Source: Tabrizicola caldifontis
GTDB taxonomy: Bacteria; Pseudomonadota; Alphaproteobacteria; Rhodobacterales; Rhodobacteraceae
DNA length: 64,000 nucleotides
Assembly (NCBI RefSeq): GCF_004762095.1
Contig: NZ_SIJH01000003.1
Span: forward strand, 170,098-234,097
Direction: 5' to 3'
Of the stretch, positions 8,924 through 16,951 are shown in pieces (the stretch's first letter is position 1; the number at the start of each line of letters is the position of its first letter). The position numbers were made by a program, and so were the translations under genes. Below the pieces are notes generated by a model that was not told where the DNA came from, ran no database searches, and saw only the letters and a program-made list of their open reading frames with translations.

Positions 8924-9668
8924 GCCCCCCCTCCTTCCGCCGCGCGTCCTTCTCCTCGGCGGCACCACCGAGGCCGCCGCCATGGCTCGCGCGCTGGCCG
9001 AGGCCGGGGTGGAGGCGGTCTATTCCTACGCCGGACGGACCGAGGCCCCCGTGGCGCAGCCCCTGCCCGTCCGCATCGGCGGCTTCGGCGGGGCCGAGGG
9101 GCTGGCGGCCTATCTTCGGGCCGAGCGGATCACGCATCTCATCGACGCCACCCATCCCTTCGCCGCGCGGATGAGCCGGAACGCGGTGGAAGCCTGCGCG
9201 GCCACGCAAACCCCGCTGATCGCGCTGGAGCGTGAGCCCTGGCAGGCTGGCGAGGGCGACCGCTGGACCCATGTCCCCGATGTCGCCGGGGCGGTTGCGG
9301 CCCTCGGACAGGCCCCGCAACGGGTGTTCCTCGCGATCGGTCGCCAGAGTCTTGATGCCTTCGCGGTGGCGCCGCAGCACCATTACCTCTTGCGGCTGGT
9401 GGACCCGCCGACCGAACCGCTGCCTCTGCCACGGGCCGAGGCGGTGATCGCGCGGGGGCCCTTCACGGTTCAAGGCGACCTTGCCTTGTTGCGGGACCAT
9501 GGCATCGAGGTGATCGTGGCCAAGAACGCGGGCGGCGCGGGGGCAGAGGCCAAGCTGGTCGCCGCGCGGCAGTTGGGCCTGCCGGTCATCCTGATCGACC
9601 GGCCCCCGGTGCCGGAGCGTCGGGTGGCGAGGACCGTGGCCGAGGTGATGGGCTGGCTTGCCCGCTAG
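8922..9668 (+). CDS. cobK: CobK, precorrin-6A reductase
   Basis: A 248-residue NADPH-dependent reductase turning precorrin-6A into precorrin-6B. Motifs are LLLGGTTEA at residues 10-18, ATHPFAARMS, and a late VAKNAGGAGAEAK segment. It is the only cob gene before cobO on the plus strand and sits between cobL and cobJ. Its ATG at 8922 overlaps the divergent cobL start codon, so its ribosome site (a weak AGGGAT) and any promoter must lie within cobL. An in-frame ATG eight codons upstream (8898) is also possible, but the family usually starts close to the GGT motif. Confidence 0.9.
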   Translation: MPPLLPPRVLLLGGTTEAAAMARALAEAGVEAVYSYAGRTEAPVAQPLPVRIGGFGGAEGLAAYLRAERITHLIDATHPFAARMSRNAVEACAATQTPLIALEREPWQAGEGDRWTHVPDVAGAVAALGQAPQRVFLAIGRQSLDAFAVAPQHHYLLRLVDPPTEPLPLPRAEAVIARGPFTVQGDLALLRDHGIEVIVAKNAGGAGAEAKLVAARQLGLPVILIDRPPVPERRVARTVAEVMGWLAR

Positions 9669-9675
9669 GGGGCGG

Positions 9676-9740
9676 CTCGTCGAGCCCTTCGGGCACTCCT
9701 CGCTTACCGGCTCCGAGGAGGAACCGAAGTGAACGACGAG
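9676..9740. terminator. Large inverted repeat between convergent cobK and cobJ
   Basis: The outer arms CTCGTCG (9676-9682) and CGACGAG (9734-9740) match exactly. Further inside, ACTCCTCG and CGAGGAG can also pair. It lies in the 83-base space between the convergent cobK and cobJ stops, where a bidirectional terminator would be expected. There is no T-run, so a classical intrinsic terminator is not shown. Confidence 0.45.
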
Positions 9741-9751
9741 GCGCACGGTGA

Positions 9752-10486
9752 TCATTTGGCACTCCTGGGCGAATAGACCCAGCGCCCGACACGGCGGGTG
9801 GCGGAATTGCCGAGGATCACCACAGTGCGCATGTCGGCCATCTCGGGCGTGGCCTCACCGAGGGTGACGGTGGTCAGCCGTTGCTCGGGGGTGGAGACGG
9901 CACGGGCGAAGGTGATGAGGCGGTTCGGCCCGCATTCCTCGCGCAGGGTGGCGAGGGCCTTCACGAACCCCTCCGGGCGGCTGGCCGAACGGGGGTTGTA
10001 GAAGGCCATGGCGAAATCGGCGCGGGCGGCGTGGCGCAGGCGGGTCTCGATGATTTCCCAGGGCTTCAGGTTGTCGGACAGGTTGATGCAGCAGAAATCG
10101 TGGCCAAGCGGTGCGCCTGCAGCGGCGGCGGCGGCAAGCATCGCGGTGATCCCGGGCAACACGCGGATGTCCAGCGCCTGCCAGTCCGCGCGACCCTCGA
10201 GCGCCTCGAACACGGCCGAGGCCATGGCGAAGACGCCGGGATCGCCGGAGGAGACGACGACGACGCGGCGGCCTTCGGCGGCCATCGCCAGCGCGGCGCG
10301 GGCGCGGTCGAGTTCGACGCGGTTGTCGGACGGGTGCAGCCTCAGCCCCTCGCGCGGCGCAACGCGGGCGACATAGGGGATGTAGCCGACAACATCCGTC
10401 GCCTCGGCCAGGGCGGCCGAGACCTCGGGCGTGACCAGCCGGTCGTCGCCGGGGCCGAGGCCCGCGATGGCCAGCCAGCCGCTCAT
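9752..10486 (-). CDS. cobJ: CobJ, precorrin-3B C17-methyltransferase
   Basis: A 244-residue SAM-dependent methylase that methylates C17 and drives ring contraction to precorrin-4. Motifs are AIAGLGPGDDRLVTPE at residues 6-21, VVVVSSGDPGVFAMAS, CINLSDNLKPW and FYNPRS near the middle. Length is normal for the family. Its ATG overlaps the cobI stop by 4 bases. It is convergent with cobK. Confidence 0.93.
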   Translation of the reverse strand: MSGWLAIAGLGPGDDRLVTPEVSAALAEATDVVGYIPYVARVAPREGLRLHPSDNRVELDRARAALAMAAEGRRVVVVSSGDPGVFAMASAVFEALEGRADWQALDIRVLPGITAMLAAAAAAGAPLGHDFCCINLSDNLKPWEIIETRLRHAARADFAMAFYNPRSASRPEGFVKALATLREECGPNRLITFARAVSTPEQRLTTVTLGEATPEMADMRTVVILGNSATRRVGRWVYSPRSAK

Positions 10487-11214
10487 TCCGGCAGCTCCGG
10501 GCGGCGGCCGTGGCCGTGGACGATCACGATAGCGAAATAGGGACAGTCGGCGGGATCGACCTCGGCAAGCCGCGCGACGCGCTGGTTCGGCATGGTGCCG
10601 CGTTCCACCAGCCAGGCGGCGTGCAGCCGGCCCGCCCGTTCCAGCGCGCGGCGGACGCGGGGCAGGTTGCGGCCGGTTTTCATGATGACCAGCGCATCGG
10701 CCTGTTCCATGTGGCGGACGAGGTCGTCTTCGGGCAGCGTGCCCATCAAGACCGTCAGCACATCGTCACCCCAGGTGATCGGCGTGTCGGTGGCGGTCCA
10801 GCAGCCGGTCATCCCGGTGATACCGGGGATCACCTCGACCGGCACCCGGCCCTGCAGGCGCGAATGGAGGTGCATGAAGCTGCCGTAGAAGAACGGATCA
10901 CCCTCGCAGAGCACGACGACATCCTCGGTCTCTGCCAGCGCGGCGAGGCGGTTCGCCCAGTCGTCGTAGAAATGCGCCAGCGCCTCGATGTAGCCGGGGC
11001 TGTCGAAGGGAAGTTCCGTGGTGACGGGGTATTCCATCGGGTATTCGATGGCATCGGGGGGGAGCATCCCCTCGACGATCCGGCGCGCCTGACCGGCGCG
11101 GCCTTCCTTGCGGAAATAGGCGACATGTTTCGCCGCGCCGATGGTGCGGGCGGCCTTGAGGCTCATCAGCTCCGGGTCGCCGGGGCCGAGGCCCGCACAG
11201 ATCACGCGGCCCAT
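10483..11214 (-). CDS. cobI: CobI, precorrin-2 C20-methyltransferase
   Basis: A 243-residue methylase converting precorrin-2 to precorrin-3A. Motifs are AGLGPGDPELM at residues 7-17 and VVLCEGDPFFYGSFMHL. The open frame extends 60 codons upstream through a palindromic repeat, but the first methylase residues MGRVICAGLG mark ATG 11214 as the start. It is followed by cobJ with a 4-base overlap. The gap to cobH holds a full palindromic element. Confidence 0.93.
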   Translation of the reverse strand: MGRVICAGLGPGDPELMSLKAARTIGAAKHVAYFRKEGRAGQARRIVEGMLPPDAIEYPMEYPVTTELPFDSPGYIEALAHFYDDWANRLAALAETEDVVVLCEGDPFFYGSFMHLHSRLQGRVPVEVIPGITGMTGCWTATDTPITWGDDVLTVLMGTLPEDDLVRHMEQADALVIMKTGRNLPRVRRALERAGRLHAAWLVERGTMPNQRVARLAEVDPADCPYFAIVIVHGHGRRPELPE

Positions 11215-11243
11215 GTGCGGCCCCCTTTCCGGGCGCGGTTGAG

Positions 11244-11388
11244 CCCCCCACCCCCATCCCCTCCCCACAGGGGGGAGGGGAGGCGCGGAGTCGGCGAAGT
11301 CCGGGCCATGGACGATCGGGTTTGTGCGCGCGGGTTGCCCGGGGCATTTCCCCTCCCCCCCGTGGGGAGGGGAGAGGGGTGGGGGGCA
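11244..11388. repeat. Full (paired) GC-rich palindromic element between cobH and cobI
   Basis: Two imperfect palindromes of about 40 bases (11244-11284 and 11351-11388) are inverted copies of each other and flank a 66-base spacer. The whole unit could fold as one long stem or as two hairpins. It occupies most of the 202-base gap between the cobH stop and the cobI start. Related paired copies are at 12877-13003, 16115-16266, 33719-33867 and 47929-48052; the spacers are not alike. Confidence 0.8.
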
Positions 11389-11416
11389 CGGCATGGATCA
11401 GGCATGACGGCCATGG

Positions 11417-12046
11417 TCATTCCTTTCTCGATGCCAAGGCATTGACGGCCGCCACGGTGATCGCGCTGCCACCGAGGCGGCCCTTGACGATGAGGCTAGG
11501 GGCCGGAGGGGCCGCCATCAGCGCATCCTTCGACTCGGCGGCGCCGACGAAGCCCACGGGGCAGCCGATGATCGCGGCGGGGCGGGGGCAGGCGGGGTCT
11601 TCCAGCATGTTCAGAAGGTGGAACAGCGCGGTGGGCGCATTGCCGATGGCGACCACCGCCCCGGCCAGATGCGGTCGCCACAGTTCCAGGGCGGCGGCGG
11701 AGCGGGTGTTCTGCATCTCTTTCGCCAGCGTGGGAACCTTGGGGTCGTGCAGGGTGCAGATCACCGGGTTGTCCTTTGGAAGGCGGGCGCGGGTGATGCC
11801 CTCGCTGACCATGCGCGCGTCGCAAAGGATTGGCGCGCCGTCTTCAAGCGCGGCCCGGGCGGCGATGGCCATGCCGGGGGTGAAGCGGATGTGCGGGGCA
11901 AGTTCAACCATCCCGGCGGCGTGGATCATGCGGACGGCGACGACCTCTTCCTCGGGTGTGAAGCGGGCGAGGTCGGCCTCGGCCCGGATCATGGCGAAGC
12001 TTTGCAGATAGATTGCGGCGCCATCGGTTTCATAGACGTGGGGCAT
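11417..12046 (-). CDS. cobH: CobH, precorrin-8X methylmutase
   Basis: A 209-residue enzyme moving a methyl group from C11 to C12 to give hydrogenobyrinate. The catalytic His is visible at residue 42 in RMIHAAGMVELA. Other family motifs are ILCDARMVSEGI, GNAPTALFHLL and IIGCPVGFVGAAESK. Its 5' end overlaps the 3' end of cobG by 17 bases (12030-12046), longer than the usual 4-base overlaps here. Confidence 0.93.
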   Translation of the reverse strand: MPHVYETDGAAIYLQSFAMIRAEADLARFTPEEEVVAVRMIHAAGMVELAPHIRFTPGMAIAARAALEDGAPILCDARMVSEGITRARLPKDNPVICTLHDPKVPTLAKEMQNTRSAAALELWRPHLAGAVVAIGNAPTALFHLLNMLEDPACPRPAAIIGCPVGFVGAAESKDALMAAPPAPSLIVKGRLGGSAITVAAVNALASRKE

Positions 12047-13316
12047 GGGTGGCCTTCAGGTGGTCTGGGATCGCCTGCGCAGGAAGGCTGCGCAGGCTGG
12101 GCGTGTCATGGGCGGTGCCGTTCCGGATCAGGTCGTAGCCCTGGCCGGTGGCGGTGAGGGTCAGGGGCGCGGGGCCGGGATGGGCGCAACCCTTGGCGCA
12201 GCCGGAGATGTGCAGGGTCTGGCCGGGCGCAAGATGTGGGGCGAGCTGGCGGGCGAGGGTGCGGGTATCGCCCAGCCCCTGCGGGCAGGCCGGGGCGCCG
12301 GTGCAGGCAGTGATCCGCAAGAGCGGTTCCGAGATGTCGGTGATGAGGCCGGGGATGGCCGGAAGTTCGGTCGCACCGGCGATCAGGAGCATGCGCCAGG
12401 GCGTCGGGCGGATCTCGTGCCCAAGGGCGGCGAGGGCGCGAAGGGTTCCGGCGCGCATCTGGCCGAAGGCGAGCGCGAAGAGGGCGCCGTCGGAGTGCAG
12501 ACCGGGGCCGGGCGTCGGCAGCGGCTTGGCCGGGGCAAGGGTGCAGTTGGGTGGGACGATGCCACGAGCGATGAGGGCCGCCATGCGCCCCCGGCCATCG
12601 GTGATGCCGCCACTGGCGACGAACCAGTCGGCCATGGCGATGGCGTCTGCGGCGAGGTCGGTGACGGGCTGCCCGAAAGGGAAGCCATCGGGGCGCAGGA
12701 TCAGGCTGCCGTCTGCGCTGCGCTCGACGCGGATGTCGGCGGAGGCACCCGTCAGGACGGGGCGCGGGCCGGTGTCCAGCGCGAAACCGAACTTGCCGGG
12801 CAGTTTCGGCATACGGGCAAGGGCGGCCGTCAGGGTTGTCGCAAGGCTGTCGGTGTCGGCCTCTGATCCCGACGGGTGCCCCCCCTCCCCATCCCTCCCC
12901 CACCCTGGGGGGAGGGAGGCCCCCGGGGCGAGCGTTGCGCAGACCTGTCTGGCCGGATGGCTCCCCTCCCCCGCGTGGGGAGGGAGGTATAGGGAGGGGG
13001 GGCTGGTCCGGAAGGGCGTGACGATGAGGTTGCGGAGGGTTTCGGTCTCGACGTCGGGGTCGATCAGGCCCTGGGCGCGGAGGTCGTCGATGAGGTGCGG
13101 GTGCGAGGCCTCGGTCACGCCGCGCAGTTGCAGGTTGGCGCGGGCAGAGAGGTCGATGATGCCGTTGCCGTGGGTTTCGGACGCTGTCGCTATGGCTGCG
13201 GCTTGCTGCAGGGTCAGGCGGCCCATAGGCGGACGGATGCGCACGACGAGGCCGTCGCCGGATTGCATCGGGCGGAGGGCACCGGGGCACCAGCCCTTGA
13301 TCTCCCAGGCGGTCAT
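12030..13316 (-). CDS. cobG: CobG, precorrin-3B synthase, with an in-frame palindromic element
   Basis: This 428-residue nitrite/sulfite-reductase-like monooxygenase makes precorrin-3B from precorrin-3A using O2, so it marks the aerobic pathway. The 4Fe-4S cysteines are C338, C344, C373 and C377 (CTGAPAC, then GCAKGC). ATG at 13316 (MTAWEIKGWCPGALRPM) matches the family start. Residues about 104-152 are Pro/Gly/Glu-rich (SLYLPPHAGEG, then SLPPGWGRDGEGG) and are encoded by a full palindromic element. The frame is kept on both sides, and the insert separates two recognisable parts of the first ferredoxin-like half. Whether the enzyme still works is unknown. Confidence 0.9.
   Translation of the reverse strand: MTAWEIKGWCPGALRPMQSGDGLVVRIRPPMGRLTLQQAAAIATASETHGNGIIDLSARANLQLRGVTEASHPHLIDDLRAQGLIDPDVETETLRNLIVTPFRTSPPSLYLPPHAGEGSHPARQVCATLAPGASLPPGWGRDGEGGHPSGSEADTDSLATTLTAALARMPKLPGKFGFALDTGPRPVLTGASADIRVERSADGSLILRPDGFPFGQPVTDLAADAIAMADWFVASGGITDGRGRMAALIARGIVPPNCTLAPAKPLPTPGPGLHSDGALFALAFGQMRAGTLRALAALGHEIRPTPWRMLLIAGATELPAIPGLITDISEPLLRITACTGAPACPQGLGDTRTLARQLAPHLAPGQTLHISGCAKGCAHPGPAPLTLTATGQGYDLIRNGTAHDTPSLRSLPAQAIPDHLKATHAPRL
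12877..13003. repeat. Full palindromic element inserted in cobG
   Basis: The two halves, about 12877-12920 and 12961-13003, are inverted copies of each other around a spacer of about 40 bases. It is in frame inside cobG and has no stop in the coding frame. It resembles the elements in cobN and xdhC. Confidence 0.8.
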
Positions 13317-13344
13317 GCGGCGGCCCCTCGGGTTCGGGCAGTTG

Positions 13345-13438
13345 TTGAAAGGAGCGCGTTCCGCGCGCGCCTTTTGTCTCGCCTCTGCGCGCGAAGAGCG
13401 CGCAACCGGCTCGGGTGGCCTCCGGCGGGGATATTTGC
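13345..13438 (-). repeat. Dispersed repeat, family 2, copy B
   Basis: Lies in the 142-base gap between the cobG start and the cobN stop. Read on the minus strand it matches 7288-7379 over about 95 bases with small gaps. It starts with AAATATCCCCGCCGGAGG and ends near CGCGCTCCTTTC. Confidence 0.7.
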
Positions 13439-13458
13439 GAACGGAAGAAATGCCGGGG

Positions 13459-16400
13459 TCATGCGGCACCATCCAGCCGGGCAGCGATGGAGTTGCGGCG
13501 CGTCTGCCATAGACCCGCATCGCGCAGGCGGCGGAAGAGGTCTTCCATCGCGGCAAGTGCCGCGGGGTTCTCGCGCGCGAGGAAGTCGCGGACTTCGTCG
13601 CGGCCCAGGGTGGCCTCGTGGTAGAGGTCGAAGAGGTGCGGCGGGACGACCTGGGCCAGATGCGCGAAGGCCGCCATGTGGTCGAGGGTGGCGGCGATCT
13701 CAGCGCCGCCCCGGAAGCCGTGGTGCATCATGCCTTCCGCCCAGTGCGGATTGGCGGCGCGGGCGCGCACGACCCGCGCGATTTCCTCGGTGAGGGTGCG
13801 GGCTTGCGGCGTGTCAGGGCGGGTCGCGTCGATGTGGTAGAGGGTGGGTTTCGCGCCGCCCAGCCTGGCCACGGCGGCCGCGAAGCCGGCCTCGTGCGCG
13901 GCGTAGTCGGCGGCGATCAGGACATCGGTTTCGGGCAGATCCTGGGCATGGACGAAGCTGTCGGCGGCGAGGACGCGGGCTTCGAGCGCGGCGCGGGCCT
14001 CATGGGACTGGCCGTCGGGACCGATGGCCCAGGAGGACGCGGTGAGCCAGGCTTCGCCCGCGGCGGCGCGGGCCTCGTCTGTGAAGGTGTCGGCGGCGGT
14101 GCCCATGCCCAGGCCGTAGAGGCCGGGCTTCGGGCCGAAGACCCGCGCGGTGCGGGTGATGTAGGGGTTGTCCTCGGGGGGTTCGTCGCGGCCGGAAAGG
14201 GCCTCGGCGCCGGCTTCGAAGAGTTGCGCGAGGCCGGGGAAGACGTCGCGGAAGAGGCCGGAGACGCGGAGGGTCACGTCGATCCTCGGCCGGCCGAGCA
14301 GCGCCAGGGGAATCACCTCGAAGCCCGAGACCCTGGCCGAGCCGTCGTCCCATCTGGGCGCGAGGCCCGCGAGGTGCAGGGCCATCGCGAATTCCTCGCC
14401 CGCCGTGCGCATCGTGGCGCTGCCCCAGAGGTCGACGACCAGCCCGCGCGGATAGTCGCCGTGGTCCTGCAGGTGGCGTCGGATCAGTTCTTCGGCCAGC
14501 TTGACGCCCTGGGCATGGGCGTTGCGGCTGGGCACGGCGCGGGGATCGACACTGAACAGGTTGCGCCCGGTGGGCAGCACGTCGCTGCGACCCCGGTGGG
14601 GAGAGCCTGCAGGCCCGGGGGCGACGCGGTGGCCGCTCAGTGCGGCGAGAAGGCCGTCGCGTTCCCCTGCCCCGTCGCCGAAGATGTGGAGGCCTTGGCC
14701 GAACTGGCTTTCCTTCAGGTCGCAGACGAAGCGGTCGATCCGGGTGATCGCCTCGGCCGGGGTAGCGTGGACTGGCAGGCCGAGGTCGGCCGCAACACCG
14801 GAGGCCGCAGCCTCATCGCGGATTGCCGAGATCAAACGGTTGCGCCGGGCGGGATCCAGCCCGTCGGCGGTGGAATACTCATCCAGCAGCCGCTCCAGCC
14901 GATGCAGTTCCGGTGGCAGGCAGGACTGTGCCAGCGGCGGCGGCAGGTGGCCCAGCGTGACGGCGCCGATCCGGCGTTTCGCCTGCGCGGCCTCGCCGGG
15001 GTCGTTGACGATGAACGGGTAGATGACCGGGGTGGGTCCAAGCAGCGCCTCGGGCCAGCACGTGTCGGACAGCGCGACGGACTTGCCCGGCAGCCATTCC
15101 AGCGTGCCATGCGCGCCCATATGGATCAGGGCATGCAGGCGCTCCGACCGCAGCCAGAGATAGAAGGCGACATAACCGTGGCGCGGCGTGCGCGAGAGGT
15201 CGTGATAGTCGCTGTCCCGCGTCGCGACCTCGCCGCGTTCGGGTTGCAGGGCCACAAGCACGTGACCGCGGCGGGTCGCAGGGAAGTGGAAGGCGCCATC
15301 ACGGACCAAGGGGTCGGCGGCGGGGTCGCCCCAGGCGCGATGCAGGTCGTCGCGCAGCGATTCGGGCAGGCATTGCAGCGACGCAAGGTAATCGACCAGC
15401 GGCCAGGACAGCGTCTCGCCCAGCGCCTGCGGCAGCGGGGCGCCGGGGGCGGTGGCATAGCCATGCGCGGCCAGTGTTTCCAGCACCCGCTCGGTCGAGG
15501 CCAGCGCGTCGAGGCCCACCGCATGGGCCGTCTGATGCGCCCGGCCGGGGTAGGTGGACAGGATGATCGCCAGCTGCCGCTCGGCAGCGGGGGTGGCGGC
15601 CAGGCGGTGCCAATGCGTCACCCGGTCCACCACCGCGCTGATGCGGCCGGCATCGGCATGGTGGGCAAAGCGCGAGAACTGAAGCGCCGGGTGGCGCTTG
15701 CCCGGGCTCTTGTGGCTGACGATCCCGGCGAACAGCCGGCCATCGACTTCGGGCAGCACCACATGCATCGCCAGATCGGCGGGCGACAGGCCCCGCTCGG
15801 ATGCGGCCCAGTCGCGGCGGCGGGCGGTGGACAGGGCAACCTGGAACACCGGGCAGGATGCCGCGTCGAAGGGCGTGCGGCCCGCATCGTCGCGGGCCGA
15901 AAAGGCCGTGGCGTTCACGATCGCCACAGGCGCGCATTGCGACAGATGCGCCGACAGCCAGTCGGCCACGCCGGGCGCCTTCAGGCTGGGGACGAAGGCG
16001 CCGAGGGCGGCAAAGCCTGCCTCGCGGAAGGCCCGGATCAGCGCATCCACCGGGCCGGTGTCACCCGCGGTCAGATAGCTGCGGTAGAAGGTGACGAGGA
16101 CGGAGCCTTTGGCAGGCCCCCCCCCCTCCCCATCCCGCCCGAACGCGGGGGGGAGGAAGCCGCGGATGGCGGTGTCGCGATGTTCCTGTGGCGGCGTCTG
16201 GGGAGGAGCGTCGGCGGCCTGGTGCCTCCCCTCCCCCTCTGTGGGGAGGGGATGGGGGTGGGGGGCCTCCGGCGCGGGAATGACCCCGCGCTCGGGATCG
16301 TAGAACCCCATCTGCGGCACGGTCTTGTCGCCCATCACCGGGGCGGCGTAGATGCCGGCGGCCAGCGCCAGTTGCGCCAGCGCGGCATGGGCGGCGACGG

Positions 16401-16845
16401 CGCCCCCCTCGTCGCAGAGCGCCTGCAGCCGGCGCAGGGTCGATACGGGCAGGGTGGACAGTTCGTCCAGGCGCGGGTCGAGGCGGCCGTCGGCGGGCAG
16501 AACCGCCAGCGCCATGCCGTTGCGGCGGGCCAGATCCTGCAACGTAGCCAGTCCATAGGACCAGTAGGCCTCGCCCCCGATCAGGCGCACCAGCACCGCC
16601 TTCGCGCCGGACAGCGTGCGTTCGGCATAGGTATCGACCGAGACGGGATGTTTCAGCGCGACAAGGTTGGCCAGCCGCACCGAAGGCGCGTCGCCCGCGC
16701 GCGACATGCGTTCATAGCCCGCCGCGAAGGCGCCGAGGTCGCTGTCGGAGAAGGACAGCACCACCAGATCGGCCGGTTCCTGGCCAAGGTCGAAGGGCGT
16801 CTCGGTTTCCTCCAGCCCGTGGCTTTCGCGGAAGACGACATGCAT
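13459..16845 (-). CDS. cobN: CobN, cobaltochelatase large subunit, with an in-frame palindromic element
   Basis: This 1128-residue protein is the large subunit of the ATP-dependent CobNST chelatase, which inserts cobalt into hydrogenobyrinate a,c-diamide. Typical segments seen are VTFYRSYL, HMGAHGTLEWLPGKS and YGLGMG. CobS and CobT are not in this window. Residues about 193-245 (HPHPLPTEGEG, then FLPPAFGRDGEGG) come from a full palindromic element lying where the N-terminal part joins the FYRSYL segment. A run of ten G on the coding strand (16117-16126) sits inside it and is prone to slippage. The next gene, cobG, is 142 bases away. Confidence 0.92.
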   Translation of the reverse strand: MHVVFRESHGLEETETPFDLGQEPADLVVLSFSDSDLGAFAAGYERMSRAGDAPSVRLANLVALKHPVSVDTYAERTLSGAKAVLVRLIGGEAYWSYGLATLQDLARRNGMALAVLPADGRLDPRLDELSTLPVSTLRRLQALCDEGGAVAAHAALAQLALAAGIYAAPVMGDKTVPQMGFYDPERGVIPAPEAPHPHPLPTEGEGRHQAADAPPQTPPQEHRDTAIRGFLPPAFGRDGEGGGPAKGSVLVTFYRSYLTAGDTGPVDALIRAFREAGFAALGAFVPSLKAPGVADWLSAHLSQCAPVAIVNATAFSARDDAGRTPFDAASCPVFQVALSTARRRDWAASERGLSPADLAMHVVLPEVDGRLFAGIVSHKSPGKRHPALQFSRFAHHADAGRISAVVDRVTHWHRLAATPAAERQLAIILSTYPGRAHQTAHAVGLDALASTERVLETLAAHGYATAPGAPLPQALGETLSWPLVDYLASLQCLPESLRDDLHRAWGDPAADPLVRDGAFHFPATRRGHVLVALQPERGEVATRDSDYHDLSRTPRHGYVAFYLWLRSERLHALIHMGAHGTLEWLPGKSVALSDTCWPEALLGPTPVIYPFIVNDPGEAAQAKRRIGAVTLGHLPPPLAQSCLPPELHRLERLLDEYSTADGLDPARRNRLISAIRDEAAASGVAADLGLPVHATPAEAITRIDRFVCDLKESQFGQGLHIFGDGAGERDGLLAALSGHRVAPGPAGSPHRGRSDVLPTGRNLFSVDPRAVPSRNAHAQGVKLAEELIRRHLQDHGDYPRGLVVDLWGSATMRTAGEEFAMALHLAGLAPRWDDGSARVSGFEVIPLALLGRPRIDVTLRVSGLFRDVFPGLAQLFEAGAEALSGRDEPPEDNPYITRTARVFGPKPGLYGLGMGTAADTFTDEARAAAGEAWLTASSWAIGPDGQSHEARAALEARVLAADSFVHAQDLPETDVLIAADYAAHEAGFAAAVARLGGAKPTLYHIDATRPDTPQARTLTEEIARVVRARAANPHWAEGMMHHGFRGGAEIAATLDHMAAFAHLAQVVPPHLFDLYHEATLGRDEVRDFLARENPAALAAMEDLFRRLRDAGLWQTRRNSIAARLDGAA
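16115..16266. repeat. Full palindromic element inserted in cobN
   Basis: The halves at about 16115-16158 and 16224-16266 are inverted copies of each other around a spacer of about 65 bases. It is in frame within cobN. It includes a C10 homopolymer (plus strand) at 16117-16126. Confidence 0.8.
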
Positions 16846-16867
16846 CGCTCAGGCCTCCGACAGGGGC

Positions 16868-16912
16868 GAGCCCCCCCACCCCGCGCCTCCCACACGGCAG
16901 GGGGAGGGAGGT
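16868..16912. repeat. Half copy of the palindromic element upstream of cobN
   Basis: A single C-rich/G-rich hairpin in the 106-base gap between the cobN start and the cobW stop. It resembles one half of the paired elements. Confidence 0.6.
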
Positions 16913-16951
16913 GCCCGGTGCCCGAGGCATGGGATAGGGCGATCCATAGTG

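Noticed and set aside
6948..9668. One long plus-strand frame ending with cobK
   Set aside because: Only the last part from 8922 has CobK features. The first two thirds are antisense of cobM, cobE and cobL.
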